Positions 26,552 to 35,170 of a DNA stretch of 35,381 bases are shown here, piece by piece. Both the position numbers and the translations under genes were made by a program. The number at the start of each line of letters is the position of its first letter. Position 1 is the first letter of the stretch. Where the stretch lies: contig JAILQS010000160.1 of assembly GCA_024698865.1 (NCBI GenBank), forward strand, positions 1 to 35,381. The letters are read 5' to 3'. This DNA comes from Lachnospiraceae bacterium. Lineage in GTDB: Bacteria > Bacillota > Clostridia > Lachnospirales > Lachnospiraceae. The notes under the pieces are model-generated. The model saw only the letters and a list, made by a program, of their open reading frames with translations. It was not told where the DNA came from and searched no databases.

Positions 26552-27315
26552 ACATATTCTCCATTCTTCGCGGGTACATCAGGAATCTTATCAAATAAGG
26601 ACTCTCTCTTTATTTCATCTGCATTCTCCGGAAGAGAAGCAACATTTACAACCTGTCCTTTTTCCTCTGCGCACAACAAGGTAAGAAAACTATCCAGAAC
26701 AAAGTCGATTTCACCGGCAAAGTTACGGTTGGCATTCTTGCCGATGTCGGTCTTACCGACTACCTCATCCAAACGGTCACTGCCAAATACTCTGGCGATA
26801 TTAATCTTTGCGTTATCATTTCGCACCAAGGACGCACAAAGCATCTCTACTTCACGAACGGTTTGTGCATATGCATTCAGATACAGATTCTGATCCACAT
26901 ATCCAAGCATATCCTCTGTCAGTGCTTCTTTGTTCTCGTGTACCGCTCCGTACACCTTACTGCTGGATATCACCAGCATTTCGGCGTTGCACATCTTAGA
27001 AAGTTCAAAGTTCTCACGCATATCCTCCAAAAGATCGCGGCTGGCGGTGAAACTGCTCTGTTCAAAATACTCCACATCTTCACCGGCACGCATCAAATCT
27101 GTGCAAATGATATACTCCGGATTCTCCGAAAGATGCGCTCCCTTATAAATAACCGCTGCCCCCAGCGACTGCAAATACTGCGCTATTTTCTGGCTGTATG
27201 AACTGTCTTTCTCCGTAAGCATAATCATTTTGCCTGCAATTGCGCTGTTTTGATATTCGTCGCTTTCGTCAACTGTATTGTCTTGATATTCCATGTCAAA
27301 AGTATCCTCAGACAT
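26545..27315 (-). CDS. Degenerate SDR-like protein, probably non-catalytic
   Basis: 256 residues. LVISSSKVYGA, TEDMLGYVDQNLYLNAYAQTV and INIARVFGSD show an extended SDR fold, but the N-terminal glycine-rich loop is missing (MIMLTEKDSSYSQKI) and the catalytic YxxxK reads Y149-A-Q-T-V153. The first 28 residues are acidic and probably disordered. It aligns over its middle with the N-terminal half of the next protein (SSSKVYG...NAYAQTVREVEML against FSDYRCFG...GYVAETVKMVEHL), so the two may be paralogues or a split pair. ATG 27315 has GGGAGG seven bases upstream; a start 5 codons earlier is less likely. It overlaps the SDR-LicD gene by 7 bp, suggesting coupled synthesis and a complex. Confidence 0.9.
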   Translation of the reverse strand: MSEDTFDMEYQDNTVDESDEYQNSAIAGKMIMLTEKDSSYSQKIAQYLQSLGAAVIYKGAHLSENPEYIICTDLMRAGEDVEYFEQSSFTASRDLLEDMRENFELSKMCNAEMLVISSSKVYGAVHENKEALTEDMLGYVDQNLYLNAYAQTVREVEMLCASLVRNDNAKINIARVFGSDRLDEVVGKTDIGKNANRNFAGEIDFVLDSFLTLLCAEEKGQVVNVASLPENADEIKRESLFDKIPDVPAKNGEYVC

Positions 27316-27334
27316 AAAAAGACCTCCCAAACGT

Positions 27335-28072
27335 TTATAAACCGTATTTCATAGCTTCTTTTGCAAAATTAATGTAGTGTTGATAATAAAACTTCGCACG
27401 AAGAAGTTCCAGATCTTCCGGTGTTGTAACTTTGATGTTATCTCTTTCTCCGATAAACAAATGCACCGGCTCACCTAACTCAATCAACAACTCACTCGAG
27501 GACACCGGATTGGTAATTCCTCTCTTGTATGCTTCATCATGCGCCCAAAGAATCTTCTCCATCGTATATCCCTGTGGAGCCTGCGTAATATACATAGAAC
27601 TTCTCTGGTAACTCTTCTCACACATATTACCGTCTTCGCTATATAATAAAGAATCGATACTTGGTGTAACCGGCACTGCGGTCTGATACTGATACGTATC
27701 GTGAATTGCATTAGAAATCAATTCTTCAGAAAGCATTGGACGTACTCCGTCGCAAATTAAAATTACATCCTTTGGTTTGGCAAACTCTGCAACCTTCACA
27801 ACACCGTTATGGATAGAGTCAAAACCATTTGCTCCTCCCGGAACAACTGCAACCACTTTGCGAAGTCCGTGTTCTTTAATCTGTTCCCAAAGCGTATCGA
27901 TCCAATCCTCCTTGCAGGCAATTACGATATTGTCTACCTCCGGATGATTTTCAAAATGTTCTGCGGTACGAATAATAATAGATTTACCTTCTATCTCTAA
28001 AAACTGCTTTGGAATGTCCTGTGATTTCATTCGTGCGCCGACACCGCCGGCAAATAACATTGCTGATACCAT
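27335..28072 (-). CDS. IspD/TarI-family cytidylyltransferase
   Basis: 245 residues with AMLFAGGVGARMKSQDIPKQFLEIEGK, the CTP-binding pattern of IspD and TarI, then CDGVRPMLSEELI, a central TQAPQGYTMEKI and DNIKVTTPEDL near the end. The DGVRP form, where IspD has DAARP, and the teichoic-type neighbours favour a TarI-like role, making CDP-ribitol or another CDP-alditol, over the housekeeping isoprenoid step. AGGAGG lies before the ATG. No TarJ-type alcohol dehydrogenase is nearby; instead two SDR-like domains follow, but they look inactive. Confidence 0.94.
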   Translation of the reverse strand: MVSAMLFAGGVGARMKSQDIPKQFLEIEGKSIIIRTAEHFENHPEVDNIVIACKEDWIDTLWEQIKEHGLRKVVAVVPGGANGFDSIHNGVVKVAEFAKPKDVILICDGVRPMLSEELISNAIHDTYQYQTAVPVTPSIDSLLYSEDGNMCEKSYQRSSMYITQAPQGYTMEKILWAHDEAYKRGITNPVSSSELLIELGEPVHLFIGERDNIKVTTPEDLELLRAKFYYQHYINFAKEAMKYGL

Positions 28073-28082
28073 GTGAATCCTC

Positions 28083-29198
28083 CTATTTTATAAAATCCAA
28101 TTCTTTTAATAGTCTTTCTGTGGCGTTGCCATCGCAACTGCCCATATATTTATCTTTGAAATCTTTTAACTTCTGTGCGGGTGGATTCTGATATTCCTCC
28201 AACACCGCATCTTTAAGATTGTCAACCTCTTTCACGATTCTTCCGGGAATCTCATCATATGAAATATATAAACCTCTTTCTTTTACATACTCCTCAAGAT
28301 CCGGAGCATATAAAACCATCGGCTTCTCCAGTAAAACATAATCAAAAATAACCGAAGAATAATCTGCTATGAGTACATCCGCCACCGGCAAAAGCCGTTC
28401 GGTCGGAATCGTACAATTGGAAGTAGGCGTCTTCGCATCCATATGCGGATGTACTTTAATCAACACCTTCCACTCGTCACCGAGCTCTTGCTCCAGTTGC
28501 TTTATTTTATCTAAACCAATCACGTAAGGATTGGAGGCTTTTCCTCGAAACGTCGGCGCAAACAGAACTATTTTCTTGCCTTTTGCATCCGGATAAGCAG
28601 CATAGAATTCCTTTTTGCAACCCTCCAAATAGGATTCTTTAAAAAAGCGGTCCGTTCTGCTTAGACCTGTTGCATGCACAACCCCTTCGGGCTGGCGCAT
28701 GGCACGGTTATAAACCGGAATACATATCGGCGCACTCACCGGCAGATAATCATAATTCTTAAACACATTTCCTTTATAATACGCCGGAATATCGTCATTC
28801 GTATCGTAGGCATATTTTTTCAGAATACCGCCCGCATGCCATAACTGCACAACCTTTGTCTCCGGTCTTTTGTTGCAGGAAGCAACAGGCAGAAAATTAT
28901 CGCAGATAAACACACCTTTTGCCGTAGCATAATGTTTCATGAAAGACAGCATTGCGCGCATAACGTGAAGAGCACCATGTCCCTGGTAATCTGTACACAT
29001 TAGGCAGATTTCGTATCCTTCCTGTTCCAGTCGGTTTTTCACATCTTCCATACTGTATGGAAGACTGTCGTGATGGGCATCTGCGAAAATAATTTTGTTG
29101 GTATTAATTTGGGTATGCCGGTAACGGTTATATACGACCGGCAATAAAATCTGTTGCGTAAACATCTTAATAAACTGCTTACATACGTACTTAATCAT
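28083..29198 (-). CDS. TagB/TarF-like CDP-glycerol phosphotransferase-family protein
   Basis: 371 residues. The catalytic landmarks of the family are present: VVQLWHAGGILKK (His121), LFAPTFRG, VLIKVHPH (His250-Pro251) and IADYSSVIFDY (about 277-287). The short N-terminus has a basic amphipathic stretch for membrane association. Such enzymes add the first or subsequent glycerol- or ribitol-phosphate units to a lipid-linked primer. I start at ATG 29198, with AGGTG six bases upstream overlapping the stop of the preceding GT2; a GTG three codons earlier would sit inside that site. Together with the TagF-like protein it suggests primer and polymer steps. Confidence 0.93.
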   Translation of the reverse strand: MIKYVCKQFIKMFTQQILLPVVYNRYRHTQINTNKIIFADAHHDSLPYSMEDVKNRLEQEGYEICLMCTDYQGHGALHVMRAMLSFMKHYATAKGVFICDNFLPVASCNKRPETKVVQLWHAGGILKKYAYDTNDDIPAYYKGNVFKNYDYLPVSAPICIPVYNRAMRQPEGVVHATGLSRTDRFFKESYLEGCKKEFYAAYPDAKGKKIVLFAPTFRGKASNPYVIGLDKIKQLEQELGDEWKVLIKVHPHMDAKTPTSNCTIPTERLLPVADVLIADYSSVIFDYVLLEKPMVLYAPDLEEYVKERGLYISYDEIPGRIVKEVDNLKDAVLEEYQNPPAQKLKDFKDKYMGSCDGNATERLLKELDFIK

Positions 29199-29207
29199 AT
29201 CATACAC

Positions 29208-29984
29208 CTACATATATTTCAATATTCCATTAACCGCATAACACAGGAAGTAAAAGCTTGCTTTTATCCTGCCAAACCCGGCATATCGCAAGGAATTATA
29301 TTGCATTTTGGCAGACTTTAACTTGTTACGTGACTTTCCACCTTCGCTCAGACGATACTTAAGTAGCGGTTCATCAATCCCACACTGTGGTCCATACTCT
29401 TTTAATATCTTAAGCCAGGTAATGTAGTCCTCGTGTGCCTCATCATATCCCATTGGGAAGCGACGCATCACATCCGTGCGAACCAGCACTGAGGAACAGT
29501 TAATGATATTGCCATATAACAATTGTTTGTAAGAAATCTCTTTGGTAACTTTCATCACTTTTCCGGTACTTTCGCCCTTGGCACTGAACAACTCTCTTGC
29601 CGTAGAACAAAGCACACGGTCCGGATTATTTTGTAATACGTTAAGCTGCCTCTCGAGTTTGTTCTCCTGCCACCAATCATCTGAATCCAGGAACGCCACA
29701 TACTCGCCTTTCGCTTCGTCCACCCCGCGATTACGGCTCTTGGCGACACCAAGATTCACTTCATTGGACAAGAGTCGGATGCTTACCCGCCCCGACAATT
29801 CTTCCGGTATGTTCTCTGCAAAGCCTTTTACAACTTCGCAGGTATCATCGCTTGAACTGTCATCAACAATCAGTAATTCCACTAAGTCTCCATTTTTAAT
29901 AATGGTTTGTTCCAGTACGGATTCTATGGCACGCCCAATGTATTTGCCTGAATTATACGTCGGCATTACGACGGAAATCACCAT
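29208..29984 (-). CDS. Family 2 glycosyltransferase
   Basis: 258 residues with the standard GT-A pattern: VISVVMPTYNSGKYIGRAIESVL, LLIVDDSSSDDT, GVAKSRNRGVDEAKGEYVAFLDSDDWW (DxD), and a following region with HEDYITWLKI. It lacks membrane segments apart from a weak hydrophobic C-terminus. ATG 29984 is preceded by AGGAGG; the frame extends 15 codons further into the end of the preceding gene and has no ribosome site there. Second gene of the operon, so it probably adds the second sugar of the lipid-linked primer. Confidence 0.93.
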   Translation of the reverse strand: MVISVVMPTYNSGKYIGRAIESVLEQTIIKNGDLVELLIVDDSSSDDTCEVVKGFAENIPEELSGRVSIRLLSNEVNLGVAKSRNRGVDEAKGEYVAFLDSDDWWQENKLERQLNVLQNNPDRVLCSTARELFSAKGESTGKVMKVTKEISYKQLLYGNIINCSSVLVRTDVMRRFPMGYDEAHEDYITWLKILKEYGPQCGIDEPLLKYRLSEGGKSRNKLKSAKMQYNSLRYAGFGRIKASFYFLCYAVNGILKYM

Positions 29985-30003
29985 CTTAGAAAACCTCCTG
30001 TTA

Positions 30004-31398
30004 TTATTTATTCTCATACTGACTGGCATCTGCCACGCGGTTAATCAACGCCGTCATCTGATCCGGATTTACACCCTCTGCATTTTCTTTCTTGAAAATA
30101 ATCTTAACTGTCATCAAAAGAAGCTTAATATCCATCCAGAGCGACTGGTGCTCAATGTAATACAAATCCAGTTTCAGTTTATCGTAAGGCGTAGTGCTGT
30201 ATTTACCATAAATCTGTGCATATCCGGTAAGTCCTGCCTTTGCTTTCAGACGGAAATCAAACTCCGGAATCGCATGTTCATACTGCTTCGCAATCTCCGG
30301 TCTCTCCGGTCTTGGTCCTACCCAGGACATCTCGCCTTTGATAATATTGAAAATCTGCGGTATCTCGTCAAAGTGGATGTTACGCAAAAATCTTCCGATT
30401 GGCGTAACACGGTTGTCTCCCTTCTTGGCAAGCTTTGCATTCTCCCCTTCGGAATCTACCTTCATACTTCTGAATTTGATAATCTTAAAGACCTCACCAT
30501 TTTGTGTGAGTCGTTCCTGATAATAAAAAATCGGTCCTCTGTCATAACATTTGATTGCAATCGCTGTAAGCAACATAAACGGTGCCAGGATAATAAATAC
30601 CGGAACAGAAATCACCAGGTCTGCCACTCTCTTTGCAAATCTCTGTTCAAAAGAAAATCCCGAATTACGCGCCAAAAGTAATGGCGTATCAAATAAGTCA
30701 ATGGAGTCTGTTCCCATTACAATGACATCTGATATTTTTGGCGTAATATATGCACGTATATCCAGTTCAAAACAAAACTTCAAAAGATTGTTGCGCGCTT
30801 CATCCGGCAAATCGCAAAGGATTACGGAAGGGTATTCACGTATCGCTTCCTTTACTGCTTCCTCACCTTTATTGATGTTAATAAAACCACAAATGTTGTA
30901 TTTGTCCTTGCGCGAACCCATCTTGCTTACCAGACCGTCCGGGTCATGATCCCCATAGATCATCAGCATCTTTCTTGGCGGATATAATTTGTGATATACC
31001 GAACGCATCACTGTCGCCCAGGCAACTCCGACAAAAACGTCCATCAATGTCATAACCAGTATCGGAAGTACATTTACCATGCGAAGACTCATAATACTAA
31101 TCTGCAGATACGTAATTCCATTTACCAGTATCAGTGTCAGCACCTGTGAAAAAACGACGTCTAACGTACGGAAATAACCGATACGAAACGCACCGTACAG
31201 ATACGAAAAGCCAACACTCAGAATAACATATAATAAGAGTAATACCCAGTGTCCTCTACGAAACAGTGGTGTTCTCATGTAAGGATTGTAGTAATTACTC
31301 CATACTTCATAAAATATAAATGTCTGCATCGCAACTAATAATGCAGAAGAAAAGAACAGAATAATTCTCTTAAATTGTTCGTTCTCATTTTTTCTCAT
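30004..31398 (-). CDS. WbaP-type polyprenyl-phosphate sugar-1-phosphate transferase (initiating enzyme)
   Basis: 464 residues. Four membrane segments near 15-130, a cytosolic Rossmann-like part (about 140-265), a membrane hairpin (about 280-300) and the C-terminal PGT domain: FYYQERLTQNGEVFKIIKFRSM, HFDEIPQIFNIIKGEMSWVGPRPE and TGYAQIYGKY. It transfers sugar-1-phosphate from a nucleotide sugar to undecaprenyl phosphate and so starts the repeat or primer. The Asp-Glu pair in FDEIPQ is the catalytic dyad. Two ATGs three codons apart are possible; 31398 is taken because AAAGG is only two bases before the other (31407). First gene after the main promoter. The sugar is not readable from sequence. 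Confidence 0.94.
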   Translation of the reverse strand: MRKNENEQFKRIILFFSSALLVAMQTFIFYEVWSNYYNPYMRTPLFRRGHWVLLLLYVILSVGFSYLYGAFRIGYFRTLDVVFSQVLTLILVNGITYLQISIMSLRMVNVLPILVMTLMDVFVGVAWATVMRSVYHKLYPPRKMLMIYGDHDPDGLVSKMGSRKDKYNICGFININKGEEAVKEAIREYPSVILCDLPDEARNNLLKFCFELDIRAYITPKISDVIVMGTDSIDLFDTPLLLARNSGFSFEQRFAKRVADLVISVPVFIILAPFMLLTAIAIKCYDRGPIFYYQERLTQNGEVFKIIKFRSMKVDSEGENAKLAKKGDNRVTPIGRFLRNIHFDEIPQIFNIIKGEMSWVGPRPERPEIAKQYEHAIPEFDFRLKAKAGLTGYAQIYGKYSTTPYDKLKLDLYYIEHQSLWMDIKLLLMTVKIIFKKENAEGVNPDQMTALINRVADASQYENK

Positions 31399-31444
31399 TT
31401 TTCTCATTTCCTTTCAAGTATGCCTATGTCCCCACAGTGAAAGT

Positions 31445-31453
31445 ATTATAGCA
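31445..31453 (-). promoter_or_regulatory. Extended -10 promoter of the main operon
   Basis: The minus strand reads TGCTATAAT, a perfect extended -10 (TATAAT at 31445-31450). The -35 position is only a T-run shared with the terminator tail of the preceding gene, which extended -10 promoters tolerate. Transcription would begin near 31438, about 40 bases before the WbaP-like ATG. Confidence 0.65.
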
Positions 31454-31477
31454 TAATGCTTTTATAAAAAAAACCCC

Positions 31478-31526
31478 CAAAAAAACCGACAGTCTAACAT
31501 CCCTCTAAGGATGCGGACTGTCGGTT
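31478..31526 (-). terminator. Intrinsic terminator of the response-regulator gene
   Basis: An 11-bp perfect stem (31484-31494 with 31516-31526, ACCGACAGTC core) contains an inner CATCC/GGATG stem, and is followed on the minus strand by seven T, five G and eight T. It lies six bases after the stop codon of the response regulator. Confidence 0.9.
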
Positions 31527-31531
31527 ATGGA

Positions 31532-32746
31532 TTATTTTTTCTTTTTACTCTTAATGTTGCGACGGTACTCTGCCGGTGATATTCCCATCATTTTCTTAAA
31601 TACACTACTGAAATAATGCTGTGTGGAATATCCGACTCTCTCAGCAATCTCATACATCTTAAGATCATCCTGCTCAAACAGGTCAATCGCCTTCTTAATA
31701 CGAAGTCTGGTAAGATAATCGACAAAGGTAATGCCAATCTCTTTCTTGAAAATACGGGATAAATGCTGTGGCGACAGATTCACATACTCTGCTGCATCAA
31801 TCAAAGATAACTCTTCTCTTCTAAAATTCTTCTCGATATAAGCACGAATATCTTTCACGATAGCAGAACACTTATGCAGACGGCTTTCTTCCTTCAATAA
31901 CAGGTCGTACACCTCCGCAGCCTTATCGTAACCTTCTCCTTCTTTATAGAAGATAGACATTCGAACCGGAAGATACTTTTCAATCGTATCCCTTGCTTTT
32001 TCAATCATATCCTCAACCTGCAGTGTTGCTCCACATTTGGAAACAATGACAAGGCTCTCATCTCCGATTCGGGAAATGTAAAGAGGACCAAGGTCTGCAA
32101 ATATCTCAGAAGTTATATTCTCCGCCGCGTAGTACAACAAATCTGTATCCCACTGCGAATCGATGTCTTCTTTCATATCCGTCATAAGTGTAAGCATGAC
32201 GATCTGGTACTTCTTCGGTATATCAATGAAGAGATAGTTCATCTTATCTGCAATCTCATCTTCTTTGTAATGGCCGGTCAGCCAATTATTCATAAACTCT
32301 GAGATCAGATACTTTCTGTTCTTACGCAACAAATCTTTGGTCTGATTCAGATATCTTTGCTCTACTTTCTTCTTTTGTAATCTCTTTAACAGTCGAGTCA
32401 GAAGCTTCTGGAATTCTGCATCTGTTACCGGTTTGAGAATATAATCATCTACTCCAAGTCGCAATGCACGAATCAATGTATTCGTATCCCCAATTGCACT
32501 GACTATAACAACAGAAACCTGCGGAAACTCCTGCTTATATTGTTCGAGAAATTCGATTCCACTCATACCATTCATATTGATATCAATGAACAAAGCATCC
32601 GGCTTTTCTTCTTTTAAACTGTCCTTCAACTGTTCAAAAGAACCACATTCCGCTACTACTTCAATGGATTCCTGCTGTTTTAAAAGAGCAATAAGCGCAC
32701 GACGAATCACTACATCATCGTCTGCGACAATTACTTTATAGCTCAT
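31532..32746 (-). CDS. Response regulator with AraC-type DNA-binding domain (YesN-like)
   Basis: 404 residues. The receiver domain (1-125) has the acidic cluster DDD at 9-11, phospho-acceptor Asp55 in FIDINM, and Lys105 in ILKPV. A middle linker region (about 140-290) contains no known motif. The C-terminal AraC pair of helix-turn-helix motifs (about 297-400) includes LSPQHLSRIFKKEIG and YSTQHYFSSVFKK. Such regulators usually answer sugar or cell-envelope signals and pair with a YesM-type kinase, but no kinase gene is adjacent. It sits immediately upstream of the surface-polymer operon in the same direction, so it may control it; no operator could be identified. AAGGGG stands about ten bases before the ATG. 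Confidence 0.95.
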   Translation of the reverse strand: MSYKVIVADDDVVIRRALIALLKQQESIEVVAECGSFEQLKDSLKEEKPDALFIDINMNGMSGIEFLEQYKQEFPQVSVVIVSAIGDTNTLIRALRLGVDDYILKPVTDAEFQKLLTRLLKRLQKKKVEQRYLNQTKDLLRKNRKYLISEFMNNWLTGHYKEDEIADKMNYLFIDIPKKYQIVMLTLMTDMKEDIDSQWDTDLLYYAAENITSEIFADLGPLYISRIGDESLVIVSKCGATLQVEDMIEKARDTIEKYLPVRMSIFYKEGEGYDKAAEVYDLLLKEESRLHKCSAIVKDIRAYIEKNFRREELSLIDAAEYVNLSPQHLSRIFKKEIGITFVDYLTRLRIKKAIDLFEQDDLKMYEIAERVGYSTQHYFSSVFKKMMGISPAEYRRNIKSKKKK

Positions 32747-33074
32747 TCTTTCAAGGCCCCTTCAAATTATTATAAACAATAACAAACTAAAAAAATAAAT
32801 TTTGAGAGAAATTTATAAACATATATACAATATATCACAACTTTAAGATTTTTTCACTACCCTTTTTCAAATTTTTTATGATATTTTGCGATTATACTCC
32901 ACTTTTCTCTTCTTTTTTTCAATACATCTTCCAAAAGCGTTGCATTCCCCTTAAAATACAACTTTCCTGCCACCTAAAAAAACGTTTCAAAAGGAAAAAG
33001 TCCGAATACTTTTCGTATCCGAACTTCTTCTTTTATAATATTTTAACCTGTATATTCGACACTTTGCGCGGTCC
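32747..33074. other. AT-rich intergenic region
   Basis: 328 bases without a credible gene. It holds the terminator of the preceding surface-protein gene (32993-33026) and the leader of the response regulator. On the minus strand TATAAT occurs at 32891-32896 and 32769-32774; neither has a -35 at 17 bp (a TTGAAA lies 20 bp from the first), so the promoter is not firmly placed. I see no riboswitch-like fold or repeat. Confidence 0.5.
32993..33026 (-). terminator. Intrinsic terminator of the InlB-repeat protein gene
   Basis: A 12-bp stem with two G-T pairs (32998-33009 with 33015-33026) closes on a GAAAA loop and runs into TTTTTCCTTTT on the minus strand. It is 49 bases after the stop codon of the surface-protein gene. 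Confidence 0.8.
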
Positions 33075-35039
33075 TTATTTTACTTTGATTTTCTTGACTG
33101 CACTCCATGCTGCCACTGCTTTTTTGCTACCTTTCTTTGTATAAGTCTGTACTTTTACATAGTATACTTTCTTAGACTTCAGTCCCTTGATAGTTACGGA
33201 AGTCTTCTTTGCAGAAAGATTGACTGTTTTCTTATTCTTTTTAAACTTCTTATCTGTTGCAAGCATAATTGTGTATCCGCTTGCACCGGAGATTTTCTTC
33301 TTGATTGTTACTTTGATTGTCTTTTTCTTTGGTGAGACAAGTGCTTTAATCGTTGCCTTTCCAGGCTTTTTAACAGTTACTACGCTTGTAGGTGGTGTAG
33401 CTACCGGTTTTGCAGTAAATTTAGCATAAAGAATCAATCCATCGATGCTTTCATCCGCAACTTTTACTTCTTTGGTATATGCGCTGTCTGTAAACCATCC
33501 GCCAAAATCATAGCCGGTCTTAGTTGCAGGTTTTAAAGTGAAGCTGTCGGTAAATTCTTTTACGTTTGCTACATCATTGGTTCCGCCATCCAGCATATAC
33601 TCAATATTGACAATCTTTGCCCACTTAGCGTAGATTGTCTTATTCTCTGTCTGTGCATTTAACTCTGTTACAGCATTGGTAAACGCTTCATCCAGATACC
33701 AGCCCTTGAATGCATAACCTTTTCTTGTCGGGTCTGCAAGAGTAAATGCACTTTCATATACAAGCAGGTTGCTGTCCGCGTTATTTCCGCCATTCAGTAC
33801 ATATGTAACCTTATAAACTCTGGTCCATTTTGCATATACGGTTCCTTCTGAGTTATTATCATTCAAAACGGTTACTTTAGAATTAAATGCCGCATCCAGA
33901 TACCAGCCGTCAAAACGATAGCCTTCTTTCGTTGGATCTTTCAATACTAAATTGCCGGTGAATTCTTCTTTATTGGAAACATTATTCGTTCCACCATTTA
34001 ACTCATATGCAACGTGATTAATCTTAGAGAATCCTGCATAAAGAATTCTGTCTGCTGCTACGGAGGAAAGCTTATCAATCTTCTGTGTACATGCTTCATC
34101 TGCGAACCATCCATTAAACTGATAGCCATCCTTTGTCAACTCCGGAAGTTCTTCGCTGTAACTATTGTCAAAATAGCCGGTATATAATTCATCGCCATCC
34201 TTGAGTGTTCCACCATTTAATTCATAGCCTTTTACCTTATATCTCGTCCATACAGAAAGATTATCAAATTCCGCAACACCCTGGAAGGTTCTAAATCCTA
34301 CAGAACCACTGCTGTATTTGTGTTTGGCATCATTATCTTCTGCTGTTGCACCGGTTGACCAGTTCGTTGTCCATACACCCGGTGTAGTTGCCGTATCCAC
34401 AAAGAAGTCCGCAATCACTTCGGAACTTTCTTGGGAACCTGTTTCCGGAAGATACGTTACTCTTGCATTAATCGTAGAGCCAAGGCAGGCAACGTATAAC
34501 TGATATGTCTTATTAAAATCTATTTTATCATTATTCTCAAGTGCCAGTTCATACCACTGATCGCTATCCGTTCCACCATAGCCAAGCATGATCTGTTTTG
34601 CTTTTGCATTGATTGCAAAATAGTATCCGTCGTAGTTATTATATCCATCCTTACCACTTGTTGGATTCACGCGGAACAAAAGTCCGGCCTGCGCATTGGA
34701 TTCGTCATTATTCCCGTACAAACCGGTAACTTTAACCTCTGCATTGCAGATAAAGTCCGTAAACGTACCGTTACTATACACAGTCTTAGGTCCCGGATTA
34801 CCAACTGTGTGAAGCTTGCCATTCTTCACTTCCCAGCCACCGGATGTAGAGCCTGCACCGTAATAACTGTTCCAGTTTTCATTGTAATCCGTCGCGTCCT
34901 CAAAATCGTTCGCGTATGCCGGTGCAAGCACAGATGATGCATTAGCACTCTTTGAACCAATACCGGCGCCCCCAGCTATAACCATGGCACCCGTCAGTGT
35001 CATAACAATAGCCCTCTTTAAAAACTTGTAAAAAATCAT
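33075..35039 (-). CDS. Secreted surface protein: lectin-like domain, four InlB B-repeats, FnIII-like tail
   Basis: 654 residues. A signal peptide (MIFYKFLKRAIVMTLTGAMV..., probable cleavage after SANA near 34) is followed by a concanavalin-like domain (about 40-270: NDFEDATDYNENW, AGLLFRVNP, YYFAIN, VGFRTFQGVAEFDNLSVW). Four InlB B-repeats (Listeria-Bacteroides type) follow, each beginning Y-x-L-x-GG and containing GY-x-F-x-GW and ending I/V-Y-A-K/G-W/F. The last about 95 residues are a lysine-rich FnIII-like unit ending YVKVQTYTKKG...KKIKVK. No LPXTG or other sorting signal is visible; the basic tail may hold it to the anionic wall. AAAGGGG precedes the ATG. Likely glycan or matrix adhesion; no catalytic residues recognised. 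Confidence 0.93.
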   Translation of the reverse strand: MIFYKFLKRAIVMTLTGAMVIAGGAGIGSKSANASSVLAPAYANDFEDATDYNENWNSYYGAGSTSGGWEVKNGKLHTVGNPGPKTVYSNGTFTDFICNAEVKVTGLYGNNDESNAQAGLLFRVNPTSGKDGYNNYDGYYFAINAKAKQIMLGYGGTDSDQWYELALENNDKIDFNKTYQLYVACLGSTINARVTYLPETGSQESSEVIADFFVDTATTPGVWTTNWSTGATAEDNDAKHKYSSGSVGFRTFQGVAEFDNLSVWTRYKVKGYELNGGTLKDGDELYTGYFDNSYSEELPELTKDGYQFNGWFADEACTQKIDKLSSVAADRILYAGFSKINHVAYELNGGTNNVSNKEEFTGNLVLKDPTKEGYRFDGWYLDAAFNSKVTVLNDNNSEGTVYAKWTRVYKVTYVLNGGNNADSNLLVYESAFTLADPTRKGYAFKGWYLDEAFTNAVTELNAQTENKTIYAKWAKIVNIEYMLDGGTNDVANVKEFTDSFTLKPATKTGYDFGGWFTDSAYTKEVKVADESIDGLILYAKFTAKPVATPPTSVVTVKKPGKATIKALVSPKKKTIKVTIKKKISGASGYTIMLATDKKFKKNKKTVNLSAKKTSVTIKGLKSKKVYYVKVQTYTKKGSKKAVAAWSAVKKIKVK

Positions 35040-35102
35040 AAAAAATACCCCTTTCCATTTTATTTAATTCATTTTATCACTTTGGTGGGGCAAATTGTTT
35101 AC

Positions 35103-35108
35103 ATTATA
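35103..35108 (-). promoter_or_regulatory. Probable -10 element of the InlB-repeat protein gene
   Basis: TATAAT on the minus strand, 64 bases before the ATG and about 30 bases after a terminator hairpin. The -35 position reads AAAATT and is weak, so strength or an activator requirement is uncertain. Confidence 0.45.
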
Positions 35109-35134
35109 CGAACTATTTTTTATACAATTTTCAT

Positions 35135-35170
35135 CAAAAAAGGTCCCGGGGACTATGTCCCCGGGACCTT
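35135..35170 (-). terminator. Intrinsic terminator after the partial surface-protein gene
   Basis: A perfect 14-bp GC-rich stem (35140-35153 with 35157-35170, AAGGTCCCGGGGAC) with a three-base loop, followed by a run of T on the minus strand. It directly abuts four tandem repeats. Confidence 0.92.

Noticed and set aside
26545-27315. Treating the degenerate SDR as the missing reductase of the 3,6-dideoxyhexose pathway or as a TarJ substitute
   Set aside because: It lacks both the cofactor loop and the catalytic Lys, so an oxidoreductase role is not supported by sequence.
29542-30681. A 379-codon open frame on the plus strand
   Set aside because: It lies opposite two well-supported minus-strand genes (WbaP-like and GT2), has no ribosome site or recognisable family pattern, and its composition is that of a reverse-complement shadow.
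32747-33074. A riboswitch or small RNA in the response-regulator leader
   Set aside because: The region is AT-rich with only one clear hairpin, which is explained as the terminator of the preceding gene; no conserved aptamer pattern was seen.
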